This document shows positions 17,055-25,228 of a stretch of DNA of 64,000 bases, one piece after another. The stretch comes from Syntrophaceae bacterium (GTDB lineage: Bacteria; Desulfobacterota; Syntrophia; Syntrophales; Smithellaceae). The first letter of the stretch is position 1, and each line of letters begins with the position of its first letter. The translations under genes and the position numbers were made by a program. The DNA lies in NCBI GenBank assembly GCA_018436925.1, contig JAHDKI010000023.1, forward strand, positions 1-64,000, read 5' to 3'. The notes under the pieces are model-generated. The model worked only from the letters and a program-made list of their open reading frames with translations. It was not told where the DNA came from and ran no database searches.

Positions 17055-18591
17055 CGCTTTTTTTCCCGCCGGCGGCCTGATGCTGCGGGCGCAGCAGATC
17101 GTCCGCCGTTTTGACGGGATTGAACGTCGCAATCGGCATCTCCACAAACACGGTGTTCCAGTAAGCCATCGCCCCGTTCCACAATCCCGGCAGTTCCTGG
17201 GCCAGAAGACGGCGTCCTTTTTCCGTCTTGGCGCTGATCAGATACGCTTTTTCATCCACAAATTTTTTCAGATTGAATACTTGTCCCTTGAAATCCCGGA
17301 TGCAGCAGACCATATCCACGGGATTGAAATAGGCCGCCTGACGCCAGATCTCCTGCTGCCGTGCGTCGTCGGGATCGACGTGCGCGGATTCAACGATCTG
17401 CAAAGTCTGTGTTCCGTCGCCGCCTTCAACCCAGAACGGGCCGCCTCCCGGCTCGCCTTCGTTTCGCACCACGGCACACACGCGCAACGGCCTGTTCAAC
17501 GCGGAAAACAACGTTTTCCTTTTGCGGGCGGAAGAAAAACCGTCAAAACCGGCCGGAAAGACACGGCACAGCACGCGTCGGCAATAGGCGGCGCATTGAT
17601 CGAGATCGGCCCCGCTGATTGCTTTCGCCTCCAGCTCGCGCAGCATCGTGAACACCCGCTGCAGGATATCCATCGCCAGACCGCCCAGCATTTTCTTATA
17701 GGGCAGAACTTTTTCCCACAGAGGTTCGGGAACGATATTATCAATGTTTTTCACAAAGATCAGATCCGCCTCCAAAGCGCCGAGATTCTCCAAAAGCGCG
17801 CCGTGTCCGCCGGGACGAAAGACCAGTTGACCGTCGCCGCTGCGGAAGGGATGGCCGCGTTCATCGACGGCAATCCGGCTGGTTTGCGGCGCCTGAACGG
17901 AATAGTCGACGGCATAGCGAACGTTGAAACGCTTCTCGTAACAGGCTTTGACAGCCTTGATCTTTGCCCGGACCGCCTCGACATGTTCAGGCGAAAGTGT
18001 GACATGGATGCGGCATTTTCCCCGGGCATCGCGCACGCAGCCTGCCGCTTCCACCAGATGCTCTTCAATCGCCGTTCGGATTTCACCTTCGGGATAGGCA
18101 TGGAAAGGAATCAGCGCCTTGGGCAATTCCCCGTACTGAAGCCCCCGGGCCGACAGAACATAATCCAGAAGACCGGCCGTATGTCTTTTTTTCAGATCAT
18201 CCCGGACGGCGGGATTCCGGGCGAGAAGCGCCGCAAAGGGCATTTTTTTCAGCTTTTTGTAAAACGCGGCATCGGCGGATGCGCTGCCGAAGCCCCCTTT
18301 GGCGGCGGCCGCATACCATGCGGCAAACATGCGGCTGGCGGCGCCGGAGGCCGGAACGAACTTTAAAAGCCTGTATCGGGCCGCATCGGCCTCATATCGG
18401 GCAAGCAGTGTTTTGCGCATCCCCGGCGCAAGCGACACCATCCCGTCACCCGGCAGACAGGGCCTGACAAGGCTCAGAAAAGCGGGGCCTTTTTCATACA
18501 GGGCCAGCTGCTTTTCCACGTCCCGCCTGGAAAGCCCCAGCGCCCGAATCCGCCGCAAATCCTGAAAAGTGAACGAGCCGCTTTTTTTCAT
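17044..18591 (-). CDS. DUF4301 family protein
   Basis: A 515-residue cytoplasmic protein of the DUF4301 family. FVPASGAASRMFAAWYAAA near residue 78 is its glycine/serine-rich signature, reminiscent of the nucleotide-binding loop of sugar nucleotidyltransferases, and QLVFRPGGHGALLENL and IFVKNIDNIVPEP fit a nucleotidyltransferase-like fold. No activity is known to me for the family. It stands alone, convergent with the PP-loop gene (11-bp overlap) and about 110 bp downstream of the UmuD-like gene on the same strand. Confidence 0.82.
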   Translation of the reverse strand: MKKSGSFTFQDLRRIRALGLSRRDVEKQLALYEKGPAFLSLVRPCLPGDGMVSLAPGMRKTLLARYEADAARYRLLKFVPASGAASRMFAAWYAAAAKGGFGSASADAAFYKKLKKMPFAALLARNPAVRDDLKKRHTAGLLDYVLSARGLQYGELPKALIPFHAYPEGEIRTAIEEHLVEAAGCVRDARGKCRIHVTLSPEHVEAVRAKIKAVKACYEKRFNVRYAVDYSVQAPQTSRIAVDERGHPFRSGDGQLVFRPGGHGALLENLGALEADLIFVKNIDNIVPEPLWEKVLPYKKMLGGLAMDILQRVFTMLRELEAKAISGADLDQCAAYCRRVLCRVFPAGFDGFSSARKRKTLFSALNRPLRVCAVVRNEGEPGGGPFWVEGGDGTQTLQIVESAHVDPDDARQQEIWRQAAYFNPVDMVCCIRDFKGQVFNLKKFVDEKAYLISAKTEKGRRLLAQELPGLWNGAMAYWNTVFVEMPIATFNPVKTADDLLRPQHQAAGGKKSVKA

Positions 18592-18702
18592 GTGTCAACG
18601 CACCTGCAAGAGCGTTTTTGAAAGATGAAATACCGGCCAAGTCTCTACACCAATCCCTTTTTAAAATCAAAAGAAATGAACCCCGCCGGGTTTGAGGAGC
18701 GT

Positions 18703-19248
18703 TCATCGGTGATATTTCCTGGCCAGCGCCGTCACCACCCCCGCAATGCGCAACTCCGTCTGCGGGACAATCGGCGGGTATTTGGGATTGGCCGCCTCCA
18801 GGATGATCCGGCCTGCTTTCTTACGGAAATACTTGATCGTCCAGTTGCCGTCCACTTCCGCCAGAATGATGTCGCCGTTTTTCGGCTGACGGCCGCGCTC
18901 CACAATCACCAGATCTTTTTCCATGATTCCCGCGCCGTTCATGGAATCGCCCGTGACCGAAAGCAGAAAGGACGTCTCCGGATGCGCAACCAGATACTCA
19001 TCGAATGAAATGACATCGCGCAGCTCTTCTTCCGCGGGCGAAGGAAAGCCGGCCCCAACCTCGCCTTTGATCCGGACGCCCGCAAGCCGGCGGCAAAGAG
19101 CCTGGCGGGAAGGGGTTGTCAACGCCTTGCCGCCCTGCCCTGCGGCAAACCAATCCGCAACCGCGATCCAGCAGGAAGGCCCTTGTGCGCCACTAGTTAA
19201 AGACCCCTGCACATGGTTTTTCAATGCTGTTTCCGTCTTGTTTTCCAT
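18703..19248 (-). CDS. UmuD/LexA-like S24 family peptidase
   Basis: A 181-residue self-cleaving serine protease of the SOS type. VGAGFPSPAEEE carries the Ala-Gly cleavage site in UmuD style; SVTGDSMNGAGI contains the nucleophilic Ser and the downstream NWTIKYFRK region supplies the Lys. The ~60 residues before the cleavage site show no clear helix-turn-helix, so it reads as UmuD-like rather than a full LexA, though it is longer at the N-terminus than UmuD. No umuC is adjacent. Start 19248 is chosen over the upstream frame because it lies just below the TAGAAC-N4-GTTCTA palindrome shared with the SRAP gene. Confidence 0.82.
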   Translation of the reverse strand: MENKTETALKNHVQGSLTSGAQGPSCWIAVADWFAAGQGGKALTTPSRQALCRRLAGVRIKGEVGAGFPSPAEEELRDVISFDEYLVAHPETSFLLSVTGDSMNGAGIMEKDLVIVERGRQPKNGDIILAEVDGNWTIKYFRKKAGRIILEAANPKYPPIVPQTELRIAGVVTALARKYHR

Positions 19249-19260
19249 CAGCCCTCCATA

Positions 19261-19276
19261 TAGAACGAACGTTCTA
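19261..19276. promoter_or_regulatory. LexA-like SOS box between the UmuD-like and SRAP genes
   Basis: TAGAACGAACGTTCTA is a 6-bp inverted repeat with a 4-bp centre, containing GAAC-N4-GTTC, the core of the LexA box of Gram-positive-type LexA proteins. It lies 12 bp upstream of the S24 peptidase start and about 55 bp upstream of the SRAP start, so one repressor site could control both. Assignment is by resemblance and context. Confidence 0.6.
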
Positions 19277-19329
19277 TTGTCAAGAAAGAACTTAAATGCT
19301 TGAAAATGACTCAAAAGGAGAAAGCGACC

Positions 19330-19977
19330 ATGTGCGGACGGTTCATTCTGGTGACGGATCTTGCGGCCATTGTGCGGGAATTTGCCGTTTCCGGCGGCGC
19401 CGTTTCTTTTTCGCCCAGCCGCAATGTCAGCCCCGGCCAGCATATTCCCGCTATTTTTCAGCTTGACGGGCAAAATATTTTTGCCTCTTTTTTGTGGGGA
19501 TTGATTCCCTTCTGGGCAAAAGATCCGTCCATCGGAGCCAGGCTCATCAATGCGCGGGCTGAAACGATTGCGCAAAAACCCAGTTTTAAAAACGCTTTTG
19601 CCCACAGGCGCTGCCTGATTCCCGCCGACGGCTTTTATGAATGGAAACCGGAAGGCAAAAAGAAAATCCCCTACGAGTTCTTTTTGAAGTCGCAAAAGCC
19701 TTTTGCGTTGGCCGGCCTCTACGAGCGTTGGATCGGTCCGGACTCAAAACCGGTGGACACCTGTACGATTCTCACCACCGAAGCCAATGATCTGGTCAAG
19801 CCCGTACATGACCGGATGCCGGTTATTGTACCGCAAGAAGCGCACGGCGTCTGGCTGGATGCAGGCCGGCGGGATGCCGCAGCGCTAAAGCCTCTGCTGG
19901 GTCCCTATCCGGCCGACGCGATGGATTGCCGTAAAGCGGATTTAGGCGGCGCTGCGCCGGCCGACTTTAAGCGCTGA
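19330..19977 (+). CDS. SOS response-associated peptidase (SRAP/YedK/HMCES)
   Basis: A 215-residue SRAP-domain protein that forms a protective thiazolidine crosslink with abasic sites in single-stranded DNA. The N-terminal MCGRF provides Cys2, the essential nucleophile after Met removal. NARAETIAQKPSFKNAFAHR, RCLIPADGFYEW (the conserved Asn and Glu region) and VHDRMPVIV (the His) complete the active site. AAAAGGAG precedes ATG 19330, excluding the longer frame from 19300. It diverges from the UmuD-like gene across a LexA-like palindrome, a strong hint of SOS control. Confidence 0.95.
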   Translation: MCGRFILVTDLAAIVREFAVSGGAVSFSPSRNVSPGQHIPAIFQLDGQNIFASFLWGLIPFWAKDPSIGARLINARAETIAQKPSFKNAFAHRRCLIPADGFYEWKPEGKKKIPYEFFLKSQKPFALAGLYERWIGPDSKPVDTCTILTTEANDLVKPVHDRMPVIVPQEAHGVWLDAGRRDAAALKPLLGPYPADAMDCRKADLGGAAPADFKR

Positions 19978-20009
19978 GCCTCCAACACCTTCCGTCATAT
20001 TCAAAGAAA

Positions 20010-20038
20010 TTGACACGGCCGTTCGGCCTGTCTATAAT
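20010..20038 (+). promoter_or_regulatory. Perfect consensus sigma-70 promoter of the zinc-ribbon operon
   Basis: TTGACA (20010-20015), exactly 17 bp, TATAAT (20033-20038): both hexamers and the spacer are ideal. The spacer holds GGCC-GTTC-GGCC, a possible operator half-symmetry. The predicted start near 20045 gives a leader of about 29 nt before ATG 20074. Such a promoter is rare in natural genomes unless it is highly expressed or repressed. Confidence 0.85.
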
Positions 20039-20073
20039 CCCGATCCGACAAAAACGTGAAGAGGAAACACAAG

Positions 20074-20577
20074 ATGCCGGAGTTTTTAGATAAGGTAAAG
20101 CAGGGAATCGCCAAAAGCGTCACGACGGCGAGCGTGAAATCGAAAGAGCTTCTCGACGTGGCCAAACTGCGAAATCAAATTTCCGCTCTGGAAAAAGTTC
20201 GCCGCGAAGCCGTCGAGGAGCTGGGCCGGACGGTTTACACCCTGTATCTCAACGACAACCTGGATGAGAACATCATCAGAAGTAAGGGCTATTCCATCAC
20301 TCAGATCGACGAGCAAATACAGACCCTTGAGGATGACATTGTCCGCGTGCAAACCGAAGCCCGCCGGTCTCTGAATGAAAAGGATGCCTCCGGCAAATGC
20401 GCCTGCGGCGCTCCCGTGACGGTGGACATGAAATTTTGCGGTGTGTGCGGTCAAAAAGTGGAAATTGACGGAAAACAGCCCGGCGACGCCGCTGCGGATC
20501 GGTTTTGCAGCCAATGCGGGGAGAGGCTGGAGCCGGATGCCAAATTTTGTTCATCCTGCGGGGAAAGAACCTCCTAA
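20074..20577 (+). CDS. Coiled-coil protein with two C-terminal zinc ribbons
   Basis: A 167-residue cytoplasmic protein. Residues ~1-110 are helical and charged (KLRNQISALEKVRREAVEEL, QIDEQIQTLEDDIVRVQTEA), consistent with a coiled coil. Two short zinc ribbons follow: CACG...FCGVCG (first knuckle CxC) and FCSQCG...FCSSCG at the very end. Family unknown. ATG 20074 follows GAGGAAACACAAG; the frame open from 20056 is not needed. It is the first gene of the operon driven by the perfect promoter. The ribbon type reappears in the second and fifth genes, suggesting the proteins meet the same partner. Confidence 0.8.
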   Translation: MPEFLDKVKQGIAKSVTTASVKSKELLDVAKLRNQISALEKVRREAVEELGRTVYTLYLNDNLDENIIRSKGYSITQIDEQIQTLEDDIVRVQTEARRSLNEKDASGKCACGAPVTVDMKFCGVCGQKVEIDGKQPGDAAADRFCSQCGERLEPDAKFCSSCGERTS

Positions 20578-20598
20578 TGCGACCCAAGAAGGTTAGAT

Positions 20599-21324
20599 AT
20601 GACTGTTTACCGCTTTTACGCGCTTTCGAATAGAACCTGCAAGACACTTGCCGTCGCCCCGATTCCTTTTCCGATCCGGCCGGAACGTGAAAAGGAAATC
20701 TTCTCTTCACGGGGCGCGGCGCTTGATCTTCTTTTGGATGAACTGCAGCTGTATCTGATCGACCACCCCGAAGACGCCCTTCTCTACAAGGAAGCCGCCG
20801 CGCGCCTGGCAACGGCTGAGGGCATTCGCCGGGGGGAAGACGGCTTCCATGAACACGCCTCACACTATTTTGAACTGGGGCTTGCGCTGGCCCCGGAAAA
20901 CCTCGCGCTTCGCTGCAATTTGGCGCTCGCTCTGCAAGCCGCCGGCCGTCTTGATGACGCCATACGGCAATACCGGTTTTTACTTAACGAGCCCGCCGTA
21001 TCCGGACAGTTTCTGGTTTTGATTCCGGCGGCGAAACTTTTCTTGGATTGCGGCGATCCGGTCACCGCGCATCAGATTCTCAAACACTGCGCGTCTTTCA
21101 TGCCGGTGGATCATGAATTCTGGGAGCTTTATGCCGACGCCCGCGAGCGCTGCGGCATTGCTCGGCGGAAATTGCCAAAACAAAAGAAAATCGAAGGAAA
21201 ATTGTTTGCTTCATCTGTGAACGACACAGGAAAGGCAGCCATCAAAAAAAATTTCTGCCCGGCCTGCGGGAATCGTCTCAAGCCCGGCGCCAGATTCTGC
21301 GGAGGATGCGGACATGCGCTTTGA
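20599..21324 (+). CDS. TPR-like protein with C-terminal zinc ribbon
   Basis: A 241-residue protein. Residues ~50-190 form helical repeats resembling tetratricopeptides (HYFELGLALAPENLALRCNL, ALQAAGRLDDAIRQYRFLLN, AAKLFLDCGDPVTAHQIL), a protein-interaction scaffold. The last 25 residues are a zinc ribbon, FCPACGNRLKPGARFCGGCG. The N-terminus is unassigned. It starts 21 bp after gene one and ends 3 bp before the giant protein gene. An adaptor between the ribbon proteins and the large membrane protein is plausible but inferred only from gene order. Confidence 0.78.
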   Translation: MTVYRFYALSNRTCKTLAVAPIPFPIRPEREKEIFSSRGAALDLLLDELQLYLIDHPEDALLYKEAAARLATAEGIRRGEDGFHEHASHYFELGLALAPENLALRCNLALALQAAGRLDDAIRQYRFLLNEPAVSGQFLVLIPAAKLFLDCGDPVTAHQILKHCASFMPVDHEFWELYADARERCGIARRKLPKQKKIEGKLFASSVNDTGKAAIKKNFCPACGNRLKPGARFCGGCGHAL

Positions 21325-21327
21325 AGC

Positions 21328-24300
21328 ATGGATCCGGTTGAAAAGATGACGACGAAACCCTCCAACATAAAGACAATCCCGACAGGGTCAAAACGTTTTT
21401 TCACGCTCATCGGACCGCTGATCCTCTTCTTTTTTGCAGTCTACTCCACTGCGGCAGACGCCACAGATTATCGGGCGAAAGGACAAGAGAAATGGGTCCG
21501 CTTCACATTTATCCTGAAAGATTCAAAAACCGGTAAACCGATCAACGGACGGGTCTACTACCAATCGGATCTGGCATCGGACTGGTTTCATCCGGACAAC
21601 ACAAGGCCCTTACTGCCACCCGGCACGTATCGCGTCGTCGCCTGGGAAAGGCATTACTGGCAATCCGAACAAACGCTGAGGGTTAATCCCCGCAAAGGCT
21701 TGCAGCAACAGATCGTCATCGCACTGGATCCCGTTTCTTCTCCTCGCGACGACAAATCCGGCTCCCCCTTAAAAGTGCCCGAAATCTTGTCGTCACTGGT
21801 CATCACGGGAAACGCCGTTGCAAAAATGCCGCATATGAATGCGTCCTGGTTCGGACAAAGCGGCATGGCCACTTTTGGCTTGTTCACAAATGCCTGGTCT
21901 GAATACCCCGGCGGCATTGGCGGAGGCAATCGAATCCTTACAGGCAATATCCACTACTATTTTTTTGTCAACTCGGACGACGCCAAGTCGCATTTTGACC
22001 GCATGCGCCCTGGTTTTAAGCAGACTGCTTCCAAATCTCAGACGGTAACGGGACCAAGCTCTGTATCGCTGGGAGATCAGGCCTTCATGATCAAGACGGA
22101 CACGTTCTATTCAGACGGCAGCGGCCGAGTGCTTTATGAAAACCGACAATACCTTGTGCTGTATCGCAATGTCGTTTTTAAAATGTCCATCAAAAAAGAG
22201 AGTGGTTTAGATTTTCTAATCACGCCTGAAGAAATATTGCGCCGCATCCGGGCGCTTGACATGCAAAAGGTCAAACGCATCATGGAACCGGAACCCTATC
22301 CCTGGCCCAAAGTCCAGCCAGCGGCCAATAGTCATCAAGAAGCAAAAGCGACCGGGGCACCCGCTTCTGATACGTCCGAAGAAGAGCTTCCCCCGGGAAC
22401 TGTTCTTTTGGCTGTGGCGGGCGGGTCCCTGGTCTTGACGCTTGGCGCTTTGATTCAGCTTTTGGGGATGGGCGGCCTCCAAAACATCACCGACATTCGC
22501 GGCGCGCTGCAAAGCCTTTTTGCGACCGGAGGCACGGATGTCCCGGCAGATGATGACGCCATCCTTGACCAAAGCATTCTGCAGGATATCGGGAGCCTCC
22601 CGAAAGAACCGCAAACCTCCGTGAATGAGACCGTTATTCAGGAATCCCCTGTTGTGGATACCGTCATTCCCGATCCCCTCCCGCCCGGCTTCGAGCACCA
22701 GGGGAAAGTCTGGTATCAGCCGCCGTGGGATCAAGGCGGGCCCTACTGGATGAACAAGGCCGATTACGACGCGATGCGTTCGATGCTGCGCCAGGGCAGA
22801 GTCTGGTCGGACCGCTGGGGCTGGGTGTTTCCGGAAGACGGCAAGGCGATGGAGGCGCAAAACGCCGAAGCCTGGGACAAGTACAAATCCGATACGGATG
22901 ACGATATCAAAGCACTCACAGACCGGATCGAGGCATCCCGGGAAAAACTCGCAGAGATACGCGACAAGCAGGCCGAACTCGACAGAATCGAAGAGCTTCG
23001 CGAGCGGTTAGCCGAGCTCGAAAGGCAGCGCGCGCTGGACAATTCTTTTGCAACCCATCTGAAAGAGACCTGGAAGCATTATGAAGAAGGCGTCAACCGG
23101 GATTTAGACGCGCTGCCGGGAGAACTGAAAAGCATGGCGCTTGCCGCTGCCCGTGAGGTTAGAGACACGACCGGCGCGCTCGTGACCGCCGCGCGGGACA
23201 CAGCCGCCGACATTTATCGGGAAGTGACCGACGCCGACAACTATAAAGCTGTCGGTCAGGCAGCCTTTGACACGGCCAAAGAGCTCATTTTGCATCCCGT
23301 GGACTCTTCGGTCAAAGTGGGGGATACCGTTAAAACCGCCGGGCGCGGCGTTGTGAACGCAACAGGCACGGCGGCGACTGTCGCGGTCGCGATCGCTTCA
23401 GATCCGGTCGGTTTTGCCGAGGCGGCCCTGGGCGTCGATAACTGGCGCAAAGTCCTTGATCCGGACGTGCCGGTGGGGCAGCGCGTCTGCCGCGCGCTAT
23501 ACGGAGCAGTAGATACCGCCTTAAACTTTGCCTCCGGCGGCACGAAAACCGCCGCCGCGGGCGCCGGCGCGGGGCTTGATGCGCTCAAAGCGGCCGACGC
23601 CGCATCCGATACCGCCAAAGCCGCAAAGGGAATTGAAGCCGGTCTCGATGCAGCCAAAACAGCCGACGCGGCATCAGACGCGGCGCGCATCACTCCTAAG
23701 CTTGATGACCCGGCGCGCGCACAGGCCTGGGAAGCGGGCCGCCTGGCGGGTCAAAAGAAAGCGGATCATCTGGCAGAAGCGCTCCAAAGCGGCGATGCCT
23801 CTGAAATCAAAAAAGCGCTGGTCGAGTGCCAGAAAGACAAGCACGCGATTGCATCGCTAAACGCATCTGATGACGCCGTCAAGACCGCCTACAACCAAAA
23901 CATGAAAGACCTCATCACGAATGATGTGGACAATGGAATGAAGCAGAAAATCGCCCAGCGCTATGGCGTCGATCCCGAAGATGTTCGCGTCTTTGAAGTC
24001 AGCAATCCCACCGACAAGGTGAAAATCGGCGCGGACCGCGACTTCACCATTCAGGTGAAAGCCAAACCCGGCGACATTGTGGCCGATCCGAATTCTCCCG
24101 GAAAATTCATCAAGGTTGAACCGGAAGATGCGCTTTACAAGGACGTTCCGGCAAAAGACGCGCAGGCCATTTACAACCGGGAACTCTACTCGAAAGTCAC
24201 CGGCGAACGGATCCCGATGGATCCCGACAAGTTCAAGGCCTTTCAGGCCGATGCCGACAAACTGGCCCACAACATGGATCACGTGGCCGGGCATCGCGTC

Positions 24301-24738
24301 GGCACGGAATCCTACGGCGCATCCGCCCAGGACCTGGAAACCATCCTGCAGAAATCCGGCGGGCGCTTTACCGACCCGGAACAGGCCGGACAACTGGCGT
24401 CTTATAAATCGGCGCATCTGTATCAGCAAGCCGAAAACATTGCCAAGGTGGATCCTCAAAAGGCTGAAGCGCTCATCTCCGACGGTATGCGTCAAACCAC
24501 AAAACAATACGACAACCTGATTACTCCAAGGGTTCGCGCTTTGGAAAACCAGGGGATCGACGCCGCCGTCGATTCACGCCTGAGCCGGGCGGTAGACATT
24601 TTAAAGAAAGTGGAAACCGAGGGCATGGCGCCGTCTAAAGTCGAGGCGCTTCTCAAATCTCAGATGAACATGACGAAAGACGACGCCGCGCAGATGCTGG
24701 GCGCTCAACTGGCTAAACTGCATCATATGAAAGGGTAA
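21328..24738 (+). CDS. Giant membrane-anchored protein with coiled coil and pretoxin-like C-terminal region
   Basis: An 1136-residue protein with no recognised family. Visible parts: signal or membrane anchor (about 25-43); a beta-rich domain like carboxypeptidase-regulatory/PEGA modules (KTGKPINGRVYYQSD, LPPGTYRVVAWERHYW); an exported domain to ~330; a second hydrophobic helix (about 357-380); an acidic Pro-rich linker; a Trp-rich segment (VWYQPPWDQGGPYWMN, WSDRWGWVFPEDGK, about 465-510); a long coiled coil (about 525-575); an Ala/Gly-rich stretch with an internal duplication of a D-A-L/A-K-ADAASD unit; and a soluble C-terminal domain with KVKIGADRDFTIQVKA near 900. ATG 21346 is a possible alternative start. 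Topology is unclear because of the second helix. Confidence 0.75.
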   Translation: MDPVEKMTTKPSNIKTIPTGSKRFFTLIGPLILFFFAVYSTAADATDYRAKGQEKWVRFTFILKDSKTGKPINGRVYYQSDLASDWFHPDNTRPLLPPGTYRVVAWERHYWQSEQTLRVNPRKGLQQQIVIALDPVSSPRDDKSGSPLKVPEILSSLVITGNAVAKMPHMNASWFGQSGMATFGLFTNAWSEYPGGIGGGNRILTGNIHYYFFVNSDDAKSHFDRMRPGFKQTASKSQTVTGPSSVSLGDQAFMIKTDTFYSDGSGRVLYENRQYLVLYRNVVFKMSIKKESGLDFLITPEEILRRIRALDMQKVKRIMEPEPYPWPKVQPAANSHQEAKATGAPASDTSEEELPPGTVLLAVAGGSLVLTLGALIQLLGMGGLQNITDIRGALQSLFATGGTDVPADDDAILDQSILQDIGSLPKEPQTSVNETVIQESPVVDTVIPDPLPPGFEHQGKVWYQPPWDQGGPYWMNKADYDAMRSMLRQGRVWSDRWGWVFPEDGKAMEAQNAEAWDKYKSDTDDDIKALTDRIEASREKLAEIRDKQAELDRIEELRERLAELERQRALDNSFATHLKETWKHYEEGVNRDLDALPGELKSMALAAAREVRDTTGALVTAARDTAADIYREVTDADNYKAVGQAAFDTAKELILHPVDSSVKVGDTVKTAGRGVVNATGTAATVAVAIASDPVGFAEAALGVDNWRKVLDPDVPVGQRVCRALYGAVDTALNFASGGTKTAAAGAGAGLDALKAADAASDTAKAAKGIEAGLDAAKTADAASDAARITPKLDDPARAQAWEAGRLAGQKKADHLAEALQSGDASEIKKALVECQKDKHAIASLNASDDAVKTAYNQNMKDLITNDVDNGMKQKIAQRYGVDPEDVRVFEVSNPTDKVKIGADRDFTIQVKAKPGDIVADPNSPGKFIKVEPEDALYKDVPAKDAQAIYNRELYSKVTGERIPMDPDKFKAFQADADKLAHNMDHVAGHRVGTESYGASAQDLETILQKSGGRFTDPEQAGQLASYKSAHLYQQAENIAKVDPQKAEALISDGMRQTTKQYDNLITPRVRALENQGIDAAVDSRLSRAVDILKKVETEGMAPSKVEALLKSQMNMTKDDAAQMLGAQLAKLHHMKG

Positions 24739-24746
24739 AAAGGACC

Positions 24747-25211
24747 ATGCTGGCTGTTTTCCTGAAAATTTTGTCCTATCTCTTCCTGGCGCTTTTCGTG
24801 CTGGGTGTCGTGCTGATGCTTCTGACCTGGCGCAAGGAAAAGTTCGTCAAACCGAAGTGGATTCTTTTCGGCCAGATCATCGCGCTTGCCGCGCTTATCG
24901 TGTTTACCGCCTTGTCCCACAACCCGCTTGGAAAATGGATCTGGCTTTTGATTTTCGCGGCGGGTCTGGCCGGTGGGTATTTTTACGGACGCGCCGTTAA
25001 AGTGAAAAAATCCGAGCGCGGCATCATGATGACCTATACCCTTCCGTTTGTGATCACCTGGGGGCTGCTTTTGGCTCTCACACAATTTTTGACGATCAGC
25101 ACGGGACGCGTTCCCGTCATCGTGCTGGGACTATGCGTGCTCAACACGGGGCTTAACCTCGCGATGAACGCCTCTGTCATACATCACTATTCCCGCCTGA
25201 AGCGGGCTTAA
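24747..25211 (+). CDS. Integral membrane protein, about five helices
   Basis: A 154-residue hydrophobic protein with five predicted helices (LKILSYLFLALFVLGVVLML, ILFGQIIALAALIVFTAL, IWLLIFAAGLAGGYFYG, LPFVITWGLLLALTQFL, VIVLGLCVLNTGLNLAM). GYFYGRAVKVKKSERGIMM is a charged cytoplasmic loop. Family unknown. AAAAAGGA precedes ATG 24747, 8 bp after the giant protein's stop, so it belongs to the operon and may be that protein's membrane partner. Confidence 0.75.
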   Translation: MLAVFLKILSYLFLALFVLGVVLMLLTWRKEKFVKPKWILFGQIIALAALIVFTALSHNPLGKWIWLLIFAAGLAGGYFYGRAVKVKKSERGIMMTYTLPFVITWGLLLALTQFLTISTGRVPVIVLGLCVLNTGLNLAMNASVIHHYSRLKRA

Positions 25212-25228
25212 ATTCAATGGGAGACAAC

